This document shows, piece by piece, positions 1 through 10,880 of a stretch of 64,000 bases of DNA; the first letter of the stretch is position 1; every line of letters begins with the position of its first letter. The position numbers and the translations under genes are program-made. This stretch comes from Dama dama (taxonomy: Eukaryota > Chordata > Mammalia > Artiodactyla > Cervidae). The notes below the pieces were generated by a model. The model did not search any database, was not told the DNA's origin, and worked only from the letters and a program-made list of their open reading frames with translations. The stretch lies in assembly GCF_033118175.1 (NCBI RefSeq), contig NC_083694.1, positions 32,252,108-32,316,107 on the forward strand. The letters are read 5' to 3'.

Positions 1-399
1 CATACTTGCTGTTTACTTTTTTATTACAATAGAAAGCCATCATACTACTTACAGTATTTTGTAGTATGTTGTTTTTACTTTAACCATGAAATGAACATTG
101 TCTAGCATTGAAGTATATATCTACAATACCATGGAATAATCAAAGTATATTCACATATATAAGTATTTGTAATTTATTTAACCAGCATCCTAGTGGCCAT
201 TTAGATGACTGCTGATTTTCTTTTTTTCTAACATGTGCCTATTATTTCATCAATGCTATGCTGAATAACTCAATGACTGTTGAATTAGGGATGTGATCTC
301 TGTAGGTCCTGACTTCTTAATTTTTAAAATGAGAAGTTTTAAGTAGTTAATAAGGAAACTTGCTTTTAAAAATCAAATAGAAACTAAGCATAATATATT
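1..399. other. intronic DNA, no feature recognised
   Basis: AT-rich sequence with no coding exon, SINE or clear LINE homology that I can see. It lies inside the PLD5 intron upstream of the first visible exon. Confidence 0.5.
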
Positions 400-2150
400 C
401 AAACTGCTGAATAATAAAGATTCAAAGACTAAGAGAAAATAGAAAAGATATATATAGGAACAGCAACAGGAATTAAAGAAGACTTCTTGTCAAATGCTAT
501 GCAAACCAGAAAACAATGAAGTAACATTTTTTTAAATGCTGGGGGGAAAAGCTGTCAATCCAGAATTTTATAATTAGTGAAAATGTCTTTCAAAATTTGA
601 AAACAGTAATGAAGAAGAACTAAAGACTTTCTCTGACAAACAAAATTGAGAAAAGTCCTTACCATCAGAACTGAACAAGAAATGTTAAAAGAAGTTCTTC
701 AGGAAGAAGTATAATAAAAGTAACTGGAATTTATAGCAAGAAATGAACACTAGAAAAAAAAATATAATTTTTCCTCACTTTGTTTTAAAAAATAACTGAT
801 GTCTATAAAGAAAAAATAGCAAGATACTTTGTGTTTTACTATATGTAAAAGTAAAATTTATGACAATAGCACAAAAGATGGGAAGGATAAATTGAGAATA
901 TCTTATTGCAAGGTACTTATATATAAAGTAGCATAAAATTTTGCTGACTAAATTTTTAAATAGTTTAATAACCCCTACTATTTTTATGGGGCAAATTAGG
1001 CAATAAATATCAAAACTCTTGTTTAAAAGTAAGTAAATAAAAGTATATTTTTAAATGTAGGGCAATAATTCTAAGCCTACTTAAAACTGTTTTAACCAAT
1101 GCATAGATAATAAGATGAGAGGATGGGGATAAAAATGGAATATTGAATAATACTCAATTAATTCAAAGAAGGAAGAAAAAATTTTAAACACAAAAATAGA
1201 AAAGAGCTACAAAGATGGTATATTTTAATACAACAGTATTATCAATTACATTAAATATAATTGGTCTACATATACCACTCAAAAGATTGTCAGAGAAATA
1301 AATAAATCCACAATTATAAATGAAGACTTCAACATCCACTTTGTATTCAATTTGCAGTAATTGACAGAGTAAATACAGAGAAAATCAGTAAGGATATGGA
1401 AAACTTGAAAACCACTATCAACAACTTGTCCTAATTGACATTTGTAGAATATTTTATCCCCAAACAGTAGAATTAATATTATTTTCAAGTGTGTATGGAA
1501 CAATTACCAAGATATCTCAAATCATCAGCTGTAAAACAGAGCTTGAACCTTTCAAAAGTTAGAATTATACAAAACATGTTCTCACATCACAATGAAATTT
1601 ATGAAAAGAGTAAAATCAATTTGAAAAAAAAGTATCTGGAAAATATCCCATATATTGACTAGATCAAGAGGAGATCACAAGGAAATTGGATAATACTTTG
1701 AATTGAATGAAAATGAAAATGCAATATATCAAAATTTGTGGATGCAACTGAAGCAGTGACTCAAGGGAAATTTAAAACACAAAATACTTGTTTAGAAAAA
1801 AGATTTCTGATGAATGAAATAAAAAACTGGTTCTTTGAACAAATTAGTAAAATTGATAAACATCTAGCTTAACCAACCAAGGAAAATAGACAGATGACAT
1901 AAATTATAAATATCAGGAATTCAAGAGGGGATCATAACTACAGATTCCATAGACATTAAAAAGATAATAACAGAATGCTATAATCAATTCTATGGCCATA
2001 ATTTTGATGAGTTGGATGAAATGGATAAATTCCTTCAAAAAATACCAGCTACCAAAGCTCAATCAATAAAAAAAAGGTAACATCAATAATATTTTATCTA
2101 TTAAAGGAATTGAATATGCAGTAAATACTTTCCATAAAGAAAATACCAGG
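400..2150 (+). mobile_element. old, decayed L1 LINE fragment
   Basis: A-rich sense-strand text resembles the junction between the two L1 ORFs (the phrase around 530-590 parallels the L1 wording for 'mutually overlapping peptides, detected in cross-section' positions) and then early ORF2 sequence around 1300-2080, including a stretch near 1975-2045 typical of the ORF2 linker. Many stops and indels break all frames. The call is by remembered similarity to ancient mammalian L1 families; the subfamily is not determined. Confidence 0.55.
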
Positions 2151-2336
2151 CCCAGTGTTTGCTAAAGACTGAGGTTTGAAGAGAGGATGACTACAAAGAG
2201 GCCAGGGGGAACTTTTGTGGGTGATGATACTGTGCTATACACTGATCATGATGGTGGTTACAGACTGTATATCAAAATTCTAAGAGCTATGTGCTATAAA
2301 TCACACCAGTGTTTTTGTAGGTCAGTCTCCTAAGAC
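2151..2336 (+). mobile_element. possible L1 3'-UTR-like fragment
   Basis: The segment around 2185-2290 reads like a known L1 3'-end sequence (a shift from a glycine/glutamate-rich A/G text to a TGGTGGTTACA-like motif). It separates two different L1 ORF2 regions, which suggests an internal rearrangement or two L1 copies side by side. Confidence 0.35.
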
Positions 2337-3696
2337 AATAGAAATAAAATTTAAAAATAAGCAAATGGGACCTAATCAAACTTATAAGCTGTTGAACAGC
2401 AAGGGAAACTATAAAAAAATGAAAAGACAACTTACAGACTGGGAGGAAATATTTACAAATGATGTAACCGACAAGGGATTAATTTCCAAAATATACAATT
2501 CAACAACAAAAAAACAAACAACTCAATAGAAAATAGGCAGAAAACCTAAATAGAGATTTCTCTAAAGAAGACATACAGATGGCCAACAGGCACATGAAAA
2601 GATGTTCACTATCACTAATTATTAGAAAATACAAATCCAATCTGCAGTGAGGTACCACCTCACCCTGGTCAGAATGGCCATCTTCATAAAGTTTACAAAT
2701 AACAAATGCTCAAGAGGATGTGAAGAAAAGGGAACCCTCCTACACTGTTGGTGGGAATATAAGTTGGTTGCAGCCACTATGGAAAACAGTTTGGAGCTTC
2801 CTCAAAAAACTAAAAATAGAATGAATTCAGGAATCCTACTCCTGAACATATATATGGACAAAGCTGTAATTCAAAAAGATGCATTCACTGCTCTATTCAG
2901 AGCTGCATTATTCATAGTAGTCAAGACATGGAAACAATCTAAATGTCATTGACAGAGGAATGGATAAAGAGGATGTGGTACATATACACAAGGAAGGAAA
3001 TGGAAGTGTTCGTTGCTCAGTTGTGTCCAACTCTTTGTGGCCCCACGGAATGCCAGGCTCCTCTGTCCTTGGAATTCTCCAGGCAAGAATACTAGAATGA
3101 GTTGCCATTCCCTTCTCCAGGGAATCTTCCCAATCCAGGGATCGAACCCCCATCTTCTGCATTGCAGCCAGATTCTTTACCATCTGAGCCAGCAGACAAG
3201 CCCCCATATGCACAATGGAGTACTACTCAGCCATAAAAGAATGAAATGATACTACTTGTGGCAACATGGATGGACCTAAAGAGTATTATACTAAGTGAAG
3301 TAAGTCAGAAAGAGAAAGAAAAATATCTTGTAATATCACTTATATGTGGAATCTAAAATATGACACAAATGAACCTGTGTTTTCAAAACAGAAAACAGAC
3401 TTTTGGACATAGAGGGCAGACTTATTGCCAAGGGGAAGGGGGAGTGGGAGAGGGATGGAGTGGGAGTTTGGGATTAGCAGATGCAAACTATAATAGTATA
3501 TATAGAATGGATAAACGGCAAGGTTCTACTATATAGCACAGGGAACTATATTCAATATCTTATGATAAACCATAATAGAAAAAAATATTAGAATGTATGT
3601 GTGTGTATGTGTATATATATAGAACTGAATCACTTTGCTGTACGGCAGAAATTAACAAAACATTGTAAATCAACTATACTTGAATTTTTAAAAAAG
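2337..3696 (+). mobile_element. L1 LINE 3' end (ORF2 C-terminus and 3' UTR)
   Basis: Sense-strand L1 ORF2 C-terminal coding sequence is readable at 2647-2952, with the Cys-rich motif region [14 protein letters not shown]. The usual L1 3' region follows (TACTACTCAGCCATAAAA near 3220, a G-rich run near 3430, and a terminal AACTATACTTGAAT followed by A-rich sequence near 3680). The ORF2 frame is broken by stops. A Bov-tA SINE interrupts it at 2992-3204. Confidence 0.85.
2992..3204 (-). mobile_element. Bov-tA SINE inside L1
   Basis: Reverse-oriented Bov-tA: the BovA part (TTGCTCAGTTGTGTCCAACTC) precedes the tRNA-Glu-like head (ATCTGAGCCAGCAGACAAGCC). It is flanked by an 11-bp target-site duplication, CATATACACAA at 2981-2991 and CATATGCACAA at 3205-3215, and splits the L1 between those copies. 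Confidence 0.9.
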
Positions 3697-3756
3697 AGTT
3701 CTATGCTTAAAGGGGTGGATTTTACTATAGCTAAATGGTATATTAATGAAAATGAA

Positions 3757-4075
3757 AAGTAATTTTTTAAATATTTATTTGTTTATTGGCTGTGCTGGGT
3801 CTCCCTTGCTGTGTGCAAGTTTTCTCTAGTTGTGGCAAGTGGGAGCTACTCTTCATTGTGGTCCATGGGTTTCTCATTGCAGTGGCTTCTCTTGTGTGGA
3901 GCACAGGCTCTAGGCATACAGGCTTCAGTACTTGTGGCAAACAGGCTCAGTAGTTGTAGAACATGGGCTTAGTTGCTCTGTGGCATGTGGAATCTTCCTG
4001 GACCAGGACTCGAACCTATGTCTCCTGTATTGGTAGGCAGATTCTTAGCCACTGTACCACCAGGGAAGTCTGGAA
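3757..4075 (-). mobile_element. CHR-2-type tRNA-Glu SINE
   Basis: Antisense copy: the T-rich tail (TTTATTTGTTTATTGGCTGTG) is at the left and the tRNA-like head complement (ACTGTACCACCAGGGAAGTC) at the right. The long tandem ACTACTGAGCC-like body is diagnostic of the cetartiodactyl CHR-2 class. Confidence 0.85.
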
Positions 4076-5355
4076 AATAAATTTTTAAAAACCTGTGATT
4101 TTATAATAGTATTGTCTTCAAAAACTATCAGTAAATATTTAGTAATGCAGAGTAGTCTGGGTGTTTTGGATAATCAAGCATAACATTTTAGAACAGACTT
4201 CTTGTAGATCCATGATTCCTATGGAGAAAACAAAACCAGTAATAGGATAAAGTGTGGCTGTTTTTCAACATTCTGTTGCACATGTGCTAGGCTTGAGTCA
4301 CCTCAGTGAATATTGATGAGCTGCTTGTATAAATGATGCTCTATGTTTCTTACCATAAATTATGCTCTATGTTTCATGCTGTCATTTTAACATAGGAGCC
4401 TTTTAATATGTGTGTGAGATCACTATTTTTCTATATCACAAAGATAACTAGAGAAAAAAATATCTTGTGTTGCTCTTAATGCTTATAAAATTGCTGCATT
4501 CCAAAAAAAATTTAAATGCATGTTGTAGAAAAAAATCTAAAATTATCTGAGAAGAAGAAATTGAAGCCATTTCTCCTATAAAAATCAAAGTAGGATTTTT
4601 TAAATGAAAAGAAATGGGTTTATTCACTTTATATTGCCTGTATTTGCATAAATACAATGTATCGAAAATAGAAAAATTACTCTGCCCTTTCATTTAAATG
4701 TTCAGGCATATATTAGTTGTGTTACCTTTTTATTAATGTCAACTCTAATTTACAAGTAAAAAGGTCATTTGGAATCAAAAAGTGAAATCTATTGAACTGT
4801 TAAAAACTGAATGAATAGAAATGTTTAATGGCATGAAGAAGAAAAAAAAAAACTGAACTGTGAAGAAAGAGAAGCAAGGCACAAAAAAGCAGCTATTTCC
4901 TTTCTTACTCATACACACACTTCCAGCCTCGTTGCTCACTCCTGGGCTTCGTAAGCAGCACTGAGAATGAGTCCTGGCTTGACTGAGAAATTCACTGAAG
5001 ACTCTTTACTTCCTATCCACTCCCTGCTGAACTATCTCCTGCCCAACTTCCTTTAAGAAGAGAATCTCAGAAAGACAGAGAAACAAAAAACTTTCCTATA
5101 CACACTTGAGAAATGGGCAAAGGTCTAAGGGGAAAGAATGTCTAATTGCCAACATCGACAAAAGAAATGCTTCAGCGAACCTCTTTGCTCATGGACCTTG
5201 TTCCTTTCTTCCTTCTTGAAATCCCCCTCAGTTTTTTAGTTTTTCAGAAATTTTTCTTCTGTGACACTGAACTTTTTCAGTTCCTCTCCTGCCTTTTTGA
5301 CTGGTCCTTTGTTGTCTCCTGTTAGGGGTTCCTAAGTACTGAGTTCTTCCCTTAA
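4076..5355. other. intronic DNA, no feature recognised
   Basis: AT-rich, unique-looking intron sequence. Short reading frames exist on both strands, but none has splice context, repeat structure or recognisable protein similarity. Confidence 0.5.
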
Positions 5356-5364
5356 TTAATGGTG

Positions 5365-5480
5365 TTCCCTGTGATTTCATTCATCCATTCATTCATTTAA
5401 GAAATACTTATCGAAAATCTGTTATGTACTAGGCACTGGAAATATAGCAGTCAACATTGCTCTTGAAAAGGGATAGTATA
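5365..5480 (-). mobile_element. L2 LINE 3' end fragment
   Basis: The sequence CATTCATTCATTTAAGAAATACTTATCG followed by a TACTAGGCACTGGAAATATAGC-like segment matches the reverse complement of the conserved L2 3' end in outline. Confidence 0.6.
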
Positions 5481-5640
5481 AAAGACAAATGCACTCATAT
5501 TATAATCCATTCTGAACATCCCCCCTATTCTTCCTGCAATAATCATCTACACTTGTAGTGGCATCCACATTTCTGTGATGTTGGTTTGCCCATTTATGCC
5601 ACTGGCTCAGATTCAGAGTTACTGAACCACCATCCAGAGC

Positions 5641-5865
5641 ATCGTGGTTTAGAGTGTGGATCCTGGAGCTGCGCTGATTGTGCCCAGATTCTGATTACAC
5701 TCCTTACTAAGTGTTTGGCCTTAATTTTCTGTGCCTCAGTCCCCCTGTGTGTTAAAAGAGGCAATGATAGTGCTGACCTGACTTGGTTGTTCTGAAGACT
5801 AAGGGAGTTAATAAAAGTAAAGTTTATAAAGCAGTATGACCTCAATAAATGTTAACTATTTTTAC
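5641..5865 (+). mobile_element. MIR SINE
   Basis: Follows the MIR order: a GTGGTTTAGAGTGTGGATCCTGGAGC-like tRNA part, CTGTGCCTCAGTCCCC in the core, GTTAATAAAAGTAAAG, and a final CAATAAATGTTAACTATT. Confidence 0.75.
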
Positions 5866-5929
5866 CAATTGAATTTCACAAATGAACTTCAAACTCACAA
5901 GGTCTGCAGTCAGATTTGCTCTGTATATT

Positions 5930-6600
5930 ATTCATTCCAGTCACCCACTTTGGAAACCCAGGAGTCAGCTCTGTCTCTTTCCGTTCCCTATCCCCACTCA
6001 TTTAATAAACCGTCCTCTCAGGTCCTGCAACAGTGACCTCCTATTTCTGTGGTTTGGGATTTCAGCATCTCTTCCAGGCCCTGCTTCTTGTTTCTTTGTT
6101 TCTTTCCCACCTCTTCAGTGTCAGAGGAATTGGGTAATGACACTTCACTTCATTAACATTCCAAGTACAATTCCCAAACTGGTGGCCAGAGGGCCAACTC
6201 AGCCAGCTAATATTTTGGGACTAGCCAGAAATATTAAAAAATAAAATTTGATGTCATCATGCAAGGCATACACTTCCTAGGTCAGCTTCAATCTCCTCTA
6301 TTCATAAGCTTTTACACGCATTTACATCACATGTTTGTTCTGGTGCCCAGGCAGTTGGGTTTCTGACCTCTAACATGAAGGATGACGGGCCCACTCCGTA
6401 ACATACCAGCCTTTCACTTACCAGAACTTCCACTCCCATCACTCATTCTCTCTAAGCTTATGCTCCTGACATTTCTTACCTCACTGCCTTTGTTCATGCC
6501 CTCTATTTTGCCAGGTTTGTCCTCCCAACTCTGCTTGTTGAAACTGTGGTTTCAAAATCTTTCAAGATCTTTTTCCAATTCTCTACCCCCATGAGGTCAT
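5930..6600 (+). mobile_element. possible L2 LINE fragment
   Basis: The CT-rich text near 6400-6590 (CTGCCTTTGTTCATGCCCTC) and near 5950-6010 resembles sense-strand L2 ORF2/3' sequence. It is degraded and the boundaries are uncertain. Confidence 0.35.
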
Positions 6601-7529
6601 TTCATATCCATCTAATTTGGCAGTCATCTCCCACTCAAGCTATTAGCTATTTTAATCAGAGAGGATTTGGCCAAAACCTATGAAAATTCTCCTTATAAAC
6701 CTGCAGATATGCAGGCTTCACACCTGCTGAACTCCCTCTTGATCCAGAGGTTAAAAATCCCTTCTAAATGCAATATCTCTCTCTCTTATATGAATCTTCC
6801 AAAACGTTGGTGATATTTCCCTTAAGCAGCTTGCAGGTCCTACATTGATTCATAGCTTGTTGTTATGCTCTCCTAAATACCACCACTCCTTCACACTCCA
6901 GCCCACCCATGCACACAGTTATACATCAGACATGCTCCATTTTTAATTACGGAATTGAACTGAATTATTTATAAAGTCTGGATACCAGTCTGTGAACTGA
7001 CTAGGCAGTCACTATTTTATAAAAATTGCATTGCTTGTAAGATGGGAGAGATTTATTATTTTATGTTATACAAGGGACGCACACACCTTTCTGCTAATGT
7101 TTGGTTGCCAGACTGTTTTCTGTGCTATAATTGCCCTTAGACATTTATTTCTTTTGAATTATTTATGACAGCCGTATCTTAGTAACCCAAAAACATGTGG
7201 AAAGAATTGAGTAATTTAGCTCTCATTTTAGGTCCAAATAAGGATTTTGAAGTTGGAAAACAAAACATCTGGCCTTTTAAATTTTTATTTATTTATCTGT
7301 TTATCTACCTATCTATGTATTTATTTATTTTCACACTCAGTGACATTACTTTCATTTGTTTCCATCAGGTCGCTCTTACTGACCAGTTTTATCGGCCGTT
7401 GGTATTTGGTGTCCCAGTGGCTCTGCTGCATTTTTTTTAACATGCTCACAGGCCACATTCCTGGTTGATCAGGTCCTTCTGCTCTCCTGCTTGTGTTATT
7501 TTATGTGGAGGACGTTGTCCTAAACAGAT
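6601..7529. other. intronic DNA with a TTTA/TCTA-rich simple repeat
   Basis: No gene or transposon is recognised. A degenerate TTTA/TCTA microsatellite lies at about 7283-7332. The two overlapping open frames across it are products of the low-complexity run. Confidence 0.5.
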
Positions 7530-7700
7530 TATATGTGTTTGTTTAATCATTGCAACCATCTTATGAGCATTATTATCATCCCCACTTGACAGAGAGATTA
7601 AGGAATGGGTGAGCTACAGACACAAAAGGTTAAGGAACTTGCCCTGAGTCACAGTGGAGAAGGTTGTGAGAACCAGAATCCAAGCCCAAGTCCTTGCTCT
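7530..7700 (-). mobile_element. MIR SINE, antisense
   Basis: Contains the reverse complement of the MIR core: TTATTATCATCCCCA, then a GTTAAGGAACTTGCCC and GAGTCACA order. Confidence 0.55.
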
Positions 7701-8776
7701 ATGCACTAACGCAATAATCACCCTGACTGGCTGACCATTGTAATCAGGGTTGCCAGCCAGCCCAATGGTGGCCCAGAATAGGACCGAACAGTCTCTTTTT
7801 ACCATTCTGAGATGTTTCTAGAGCTCCACGGACAGAGAAGAGATGAGAACCATTGGGACTGAGTAAATAGGTATAGCATTTCATTTAAAAACTAGGGAGC
7901 CTCCCACCCTGGTTGCTCTGCCACTTTGATGTTAGTAAAGTGTGACAGTGCCGCCCATGAGGGAATTACTTAATGGGAGGAACCCGAAAAACTGTGCTCC
8001 GAGCTGCCAAGAAATGAATCAGGAGGAAGGGAACAGAATGGAGGCAAAAGCATCTCTCTGGAACAAGAGGGGAATCCTATTTTTGTTTTGAAAAATTTCA
8101 GAGTTTTCTATACTTCAAGGTCTTAAAGCAGACTGTGAGTACTAAAAGAGTTTGTTAGATTATAATATAAAAATCAAACCCACTAAGGACTTTCCACTTG
8201 CCCCTTTTTCCAACAATTAGATGACTTGGTTGCAAAAAAGTAGCATGAGATTTATACATTTGGTGGGGTTTCTGTTTTTTTAGAAAAGAGTTTCTCTCCA
8301 TCTACAGTTTCCTTAAGTATTTCATCTTTGCATGAATAAGAAGGTAATGGGTGAAATTCACATTGACGTTAATTAACATCCTGGTACATATGTGTGGCCA
8401 GATGTTTATTGTACAAGCCTGAAAGGCAAATACAGTCACTCGGGTCTGGCCCAACATTTTGTCAAAAGACCATTGGAGGGTATGAAAAGGGGATCAAATA
8501 AAATGAACTGAAAGTGGCATGATCTCAGCTTCCTCACTGCTCACTGGAGAAGAGAGAAAACAGGAATGATAGGAGGAGCTGTGGTAACATTTTGGAATCA
8601 TTTTTCAACTCTTCTAAAGAAGCAGGATAAAATTAAAGTACTCCAAAGAATAACTGAAATGTGTTTCCAATTTGTTTCCTCCTATTCCACTCTTAACCCC
8701 ATTATTTTAAAATTCCTCCCATTAGCATTCTCTAGTCACTGTTTTATCTATTGATTTTCCTTTGACCAGATAAAGC
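7701..8776. other. intronic DNA, no feature recognised
   Basis: I see no exon, SINE or LINE in this stretch. Confidence 0.45.
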
Positions 8777-8849
8777 CAAGAAATTGATGTGTGAATTCCT
8801 TACAGACAAAAATTAAAGATGCCAAAAGAATAGTGGTACTTTGGAAAGT
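8777..8849. repeat. 73-bp direct repeat, copy 1
   Basis: Matches 9321-9393 over 73 positions with about six differences (roughly 92 percent), beginning CAAGAAATTGATGTGTGA and ending GTACTTTGGAAAGT. The two copies lie on either side of the candidate LTR at 8955-9318. Confidence 0.9.
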
Positions 8850-8881
8850 TTTCAGACTCTTATAAAAGATGATGCATTGAC

Positions 8882-8935
8882 AGAAGGAAGGAAGGGAGGG
8901 AGGGAGAAATAGGAGGGAAGGGAAGGAAAAAGCAA
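8882..8935 (+). repeat. purine-rich (GGAA/GGGA)n simple repeat
   Basis: A run of GGAAGGAAGGGAGGGAGGG type in which every base is A or G apart from one T. Confidence 0.8.
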
Positions 8936-8954
8936 AACCCTTCATTCATCCTAC

Positions 8955-9318
8955 TGTTAGGGGACAAAAAATACACAACCTAGAAGTTGAGAATTACATT
9001 TTACTAGATGGACATACGGAAGACTCAAGCCTGGGAGGTAGGTTCTCAGATAGCTCTGAGATGTAAGGGAGGAGCCAGGATATATAGGAGTTTTGCAAAA
9101 ACAAACCAGGTAGTTTTACATCAAAAGATTTATGCTAACTAAAGAAAAAACAAACATCGCAAGTTAATGAGGTTGGTGCTTTCCTATGTATGGAAAGATT
9201 GAAATGATTCAGTCTTATTGAAATGATTCCTTTGATATGCACCTTAACTATCTAGGGCCAGTATCCTGTTTCTCTCCATGCAGAAACCCCTTGGGGTAAA
9301 CAGTCTGGGATGACTGCA
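8955..9318 (+). mobile_element. candidate ruminant ERV solo LTR
   Basis: The segment starts TGTTAGGGGAC and ends GACTGCA, a TG...CA arrangement. It carries a TATA box (TATATAGGAG at 9081-9090) and a CTAGGGCCAGTATCCTG segment at about 9251 that I associate with ruminant endogenous retrovirus LTRs. No internal viral gene is present. No short target-site duplication is visible; a 73-bp host repeat flanks it instead. Family assignment is from memory and unconfirmed. Confidence 0.45.
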
Positions 9319-9320
9319 GA

Positions 9321-9393
9321 CAAGAAATTGATGTGTGAGTTCCTTATAGCCAAAAGTCAAAGATGCCAAATGAATAGTGGTACTTTGGAAAGT
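9321..9393. repeat. 73-bp direct repeat, copy 2
   Basis: Second copy of 8777-8849. Differences include A/G at the GTGAATTCC/GTGAGTTCC site and three substitutions in the ACAAAAATTA/CCAAAAGTCA segment. Sequence on both outer sides is unrelated, so the duplication itself is short. Confidence 0.9.
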
Positions 9394-9489
9394 AGCATCC
9401 TTGGTTTCCTTACGTGGCAGACAGGATTCTATGAAGGGACACTGTGAGGTATCTGCACAGTGTTGTCGGAAGAAAGAGCCAGGACTGAA

Positions 9490-9600
9490 GTCAGAGGACG
9501 TTATTCTGTGATCTTGCAAGTCACTTCCCCTTTAGGGATCTCAGTTTCCTTAATTTTGAAATAAGGTTGAACTAGCTGTTCTCTAAGGTTTTTACACTCT
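9490..9600 (+). mobile_element. MIR SINE fragment
   Basis: Core-like order: GTGATCTTGCAAGTCACTTC, then ATCTCAGTTTCCTT and TTGAAATAAGGTTG. Confidence 0.5.
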
Positions 9601-10481
9601 CCTTTTTTCAATTAGTCATGTTCCTACTAGCAAGCATTTTTATTCCCACTTGGTAACAAAGAAAACAAGACATCAGGAAGTTAAGTAGTATGGACCACCC
9701 ACTGTGGAAGTGAAGGGGCCAAAAAGCACATTTCTGAGCAGGAGGCTGTCTTGAGCTGCTAAGATTCAATTCTTTATTTTCCATCCCCAGTAACAAAAAT
9801 TTCACCTTGAGGGCAGAAACAAAATCGAGTTAGAGCTCCTAGTAATTAAATTTCCTGCAGTAACTTAGAATATAAATCAACCACTAACTGGATGCATGAG
9901 AGTCGCTCAGTGTTGCAACTTCTTTTGTCTTTGTCAAGAAAATTAAAGAAATACTGGTTCAAATTTCTATAAAATCATGAAAACAACAAGTCAGACATCC
10001 ATAAATGATAGATTGAGCTGTGGTTAAGCTCACTTGGATTAATTATTCTGAGTTACAGCGAAGAACGATGCTAATGCATCCCCTTATTCTGCTGACAGGA
10101 ACATCCATCAGCTGCCTGCTTTGGCTTCTGTGTCACCAATAAAATCCACTAAACCAAGTCTGTCTCCCTTTATACTGCCTCTCATGCCCTAAGTAGGAAG
10201 GGTTTCTTTTTTTTTTTTCCCTCACTGCATTTCCCTTCATAACTCCCTCCCACTAACTTTGAGAAAATAAAGAAAAATGGAGATTTTTCTGGTATAATTA
10301 CATTTCCCCTAATTCTTATTTTGCTTTAAAATGGAGACTACAAATATAAGTAGGAATTCCAAGGCAGAAAAAAAGAGGACACACTCATAAACAGTAGGAC
10401 TTAACCTCACCTGAAGGAACTTCTGGTCCCTCTTTGTGAGCAATTCTTCCCAATGATGAAATATTAAACCAAAATTTCAGA
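9601..10481. other. intronic DNA, no feature recognised
   Basis: No coding or repeat feature recognised, apart from a T-rich tract near 10208-10219. Confidence 0.45.
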
Positions 10482-10880
10482 TTCCCTGCTCACTAGCTGT
10501 GTGTTTGGACATTGCCCTTAATCTCTCCAAACCTTAGTTTTCTTACCTGTGCAATGAGTTTTTGTGAAATTTGAATGAACGCAGACTTGTGAAGCGTTCC
10601 CTGGTGGCTCTGTAGTAAAGAATCTGCCTGCAATGCAGGAGATTCAGGTTTGATCCCTGGGTTGGGAAGATCCCCTGAAAAAGGAAATGGCAGCCCACTC
10701 GAGTGTTCTTGCCTGGGAAATCCCATGGATGGAGGAGCCTGGCAGGCTATACAGTCCATGGGGTCACAAAAGAGTCAGACACGACTTAGCAGCTAACCAA
10801 CAACAGCAATAAGACTTGCAAAGCAGAAGCATAGTAAGCACTATAGTGAACTAGTACTACTTCTGTTGTTATTTCTCCCT
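10482..10880 (+). mobile_element. MIR SINE split by a Bov-tA
   Basis: MIR-like text at 10490-10594 (CTCACTAGCTGTGTG, TCTTACCTGTGCAATGAG) resumes after the SINE at about 10812-10870 (AGCATAGTAAGCACTATAG). Confidence 0.6.
10595..10811 (+). mobile_element. Bov-tA SINE
   Basis: Sense copy: tRNA-Glu-like head (TCCCTGGTGGCTCTGTAGTAA, AGGTTTGATCCCTGGG) followed by the BovA part (GGGGTCACAAAAGAGTCAGA). A 12-bp target-site duplication flanks it: AGACTTGTGAAG at 10583-10594 and AGACTTGCAAAG at 10812-10823. Confidence 0.92.
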
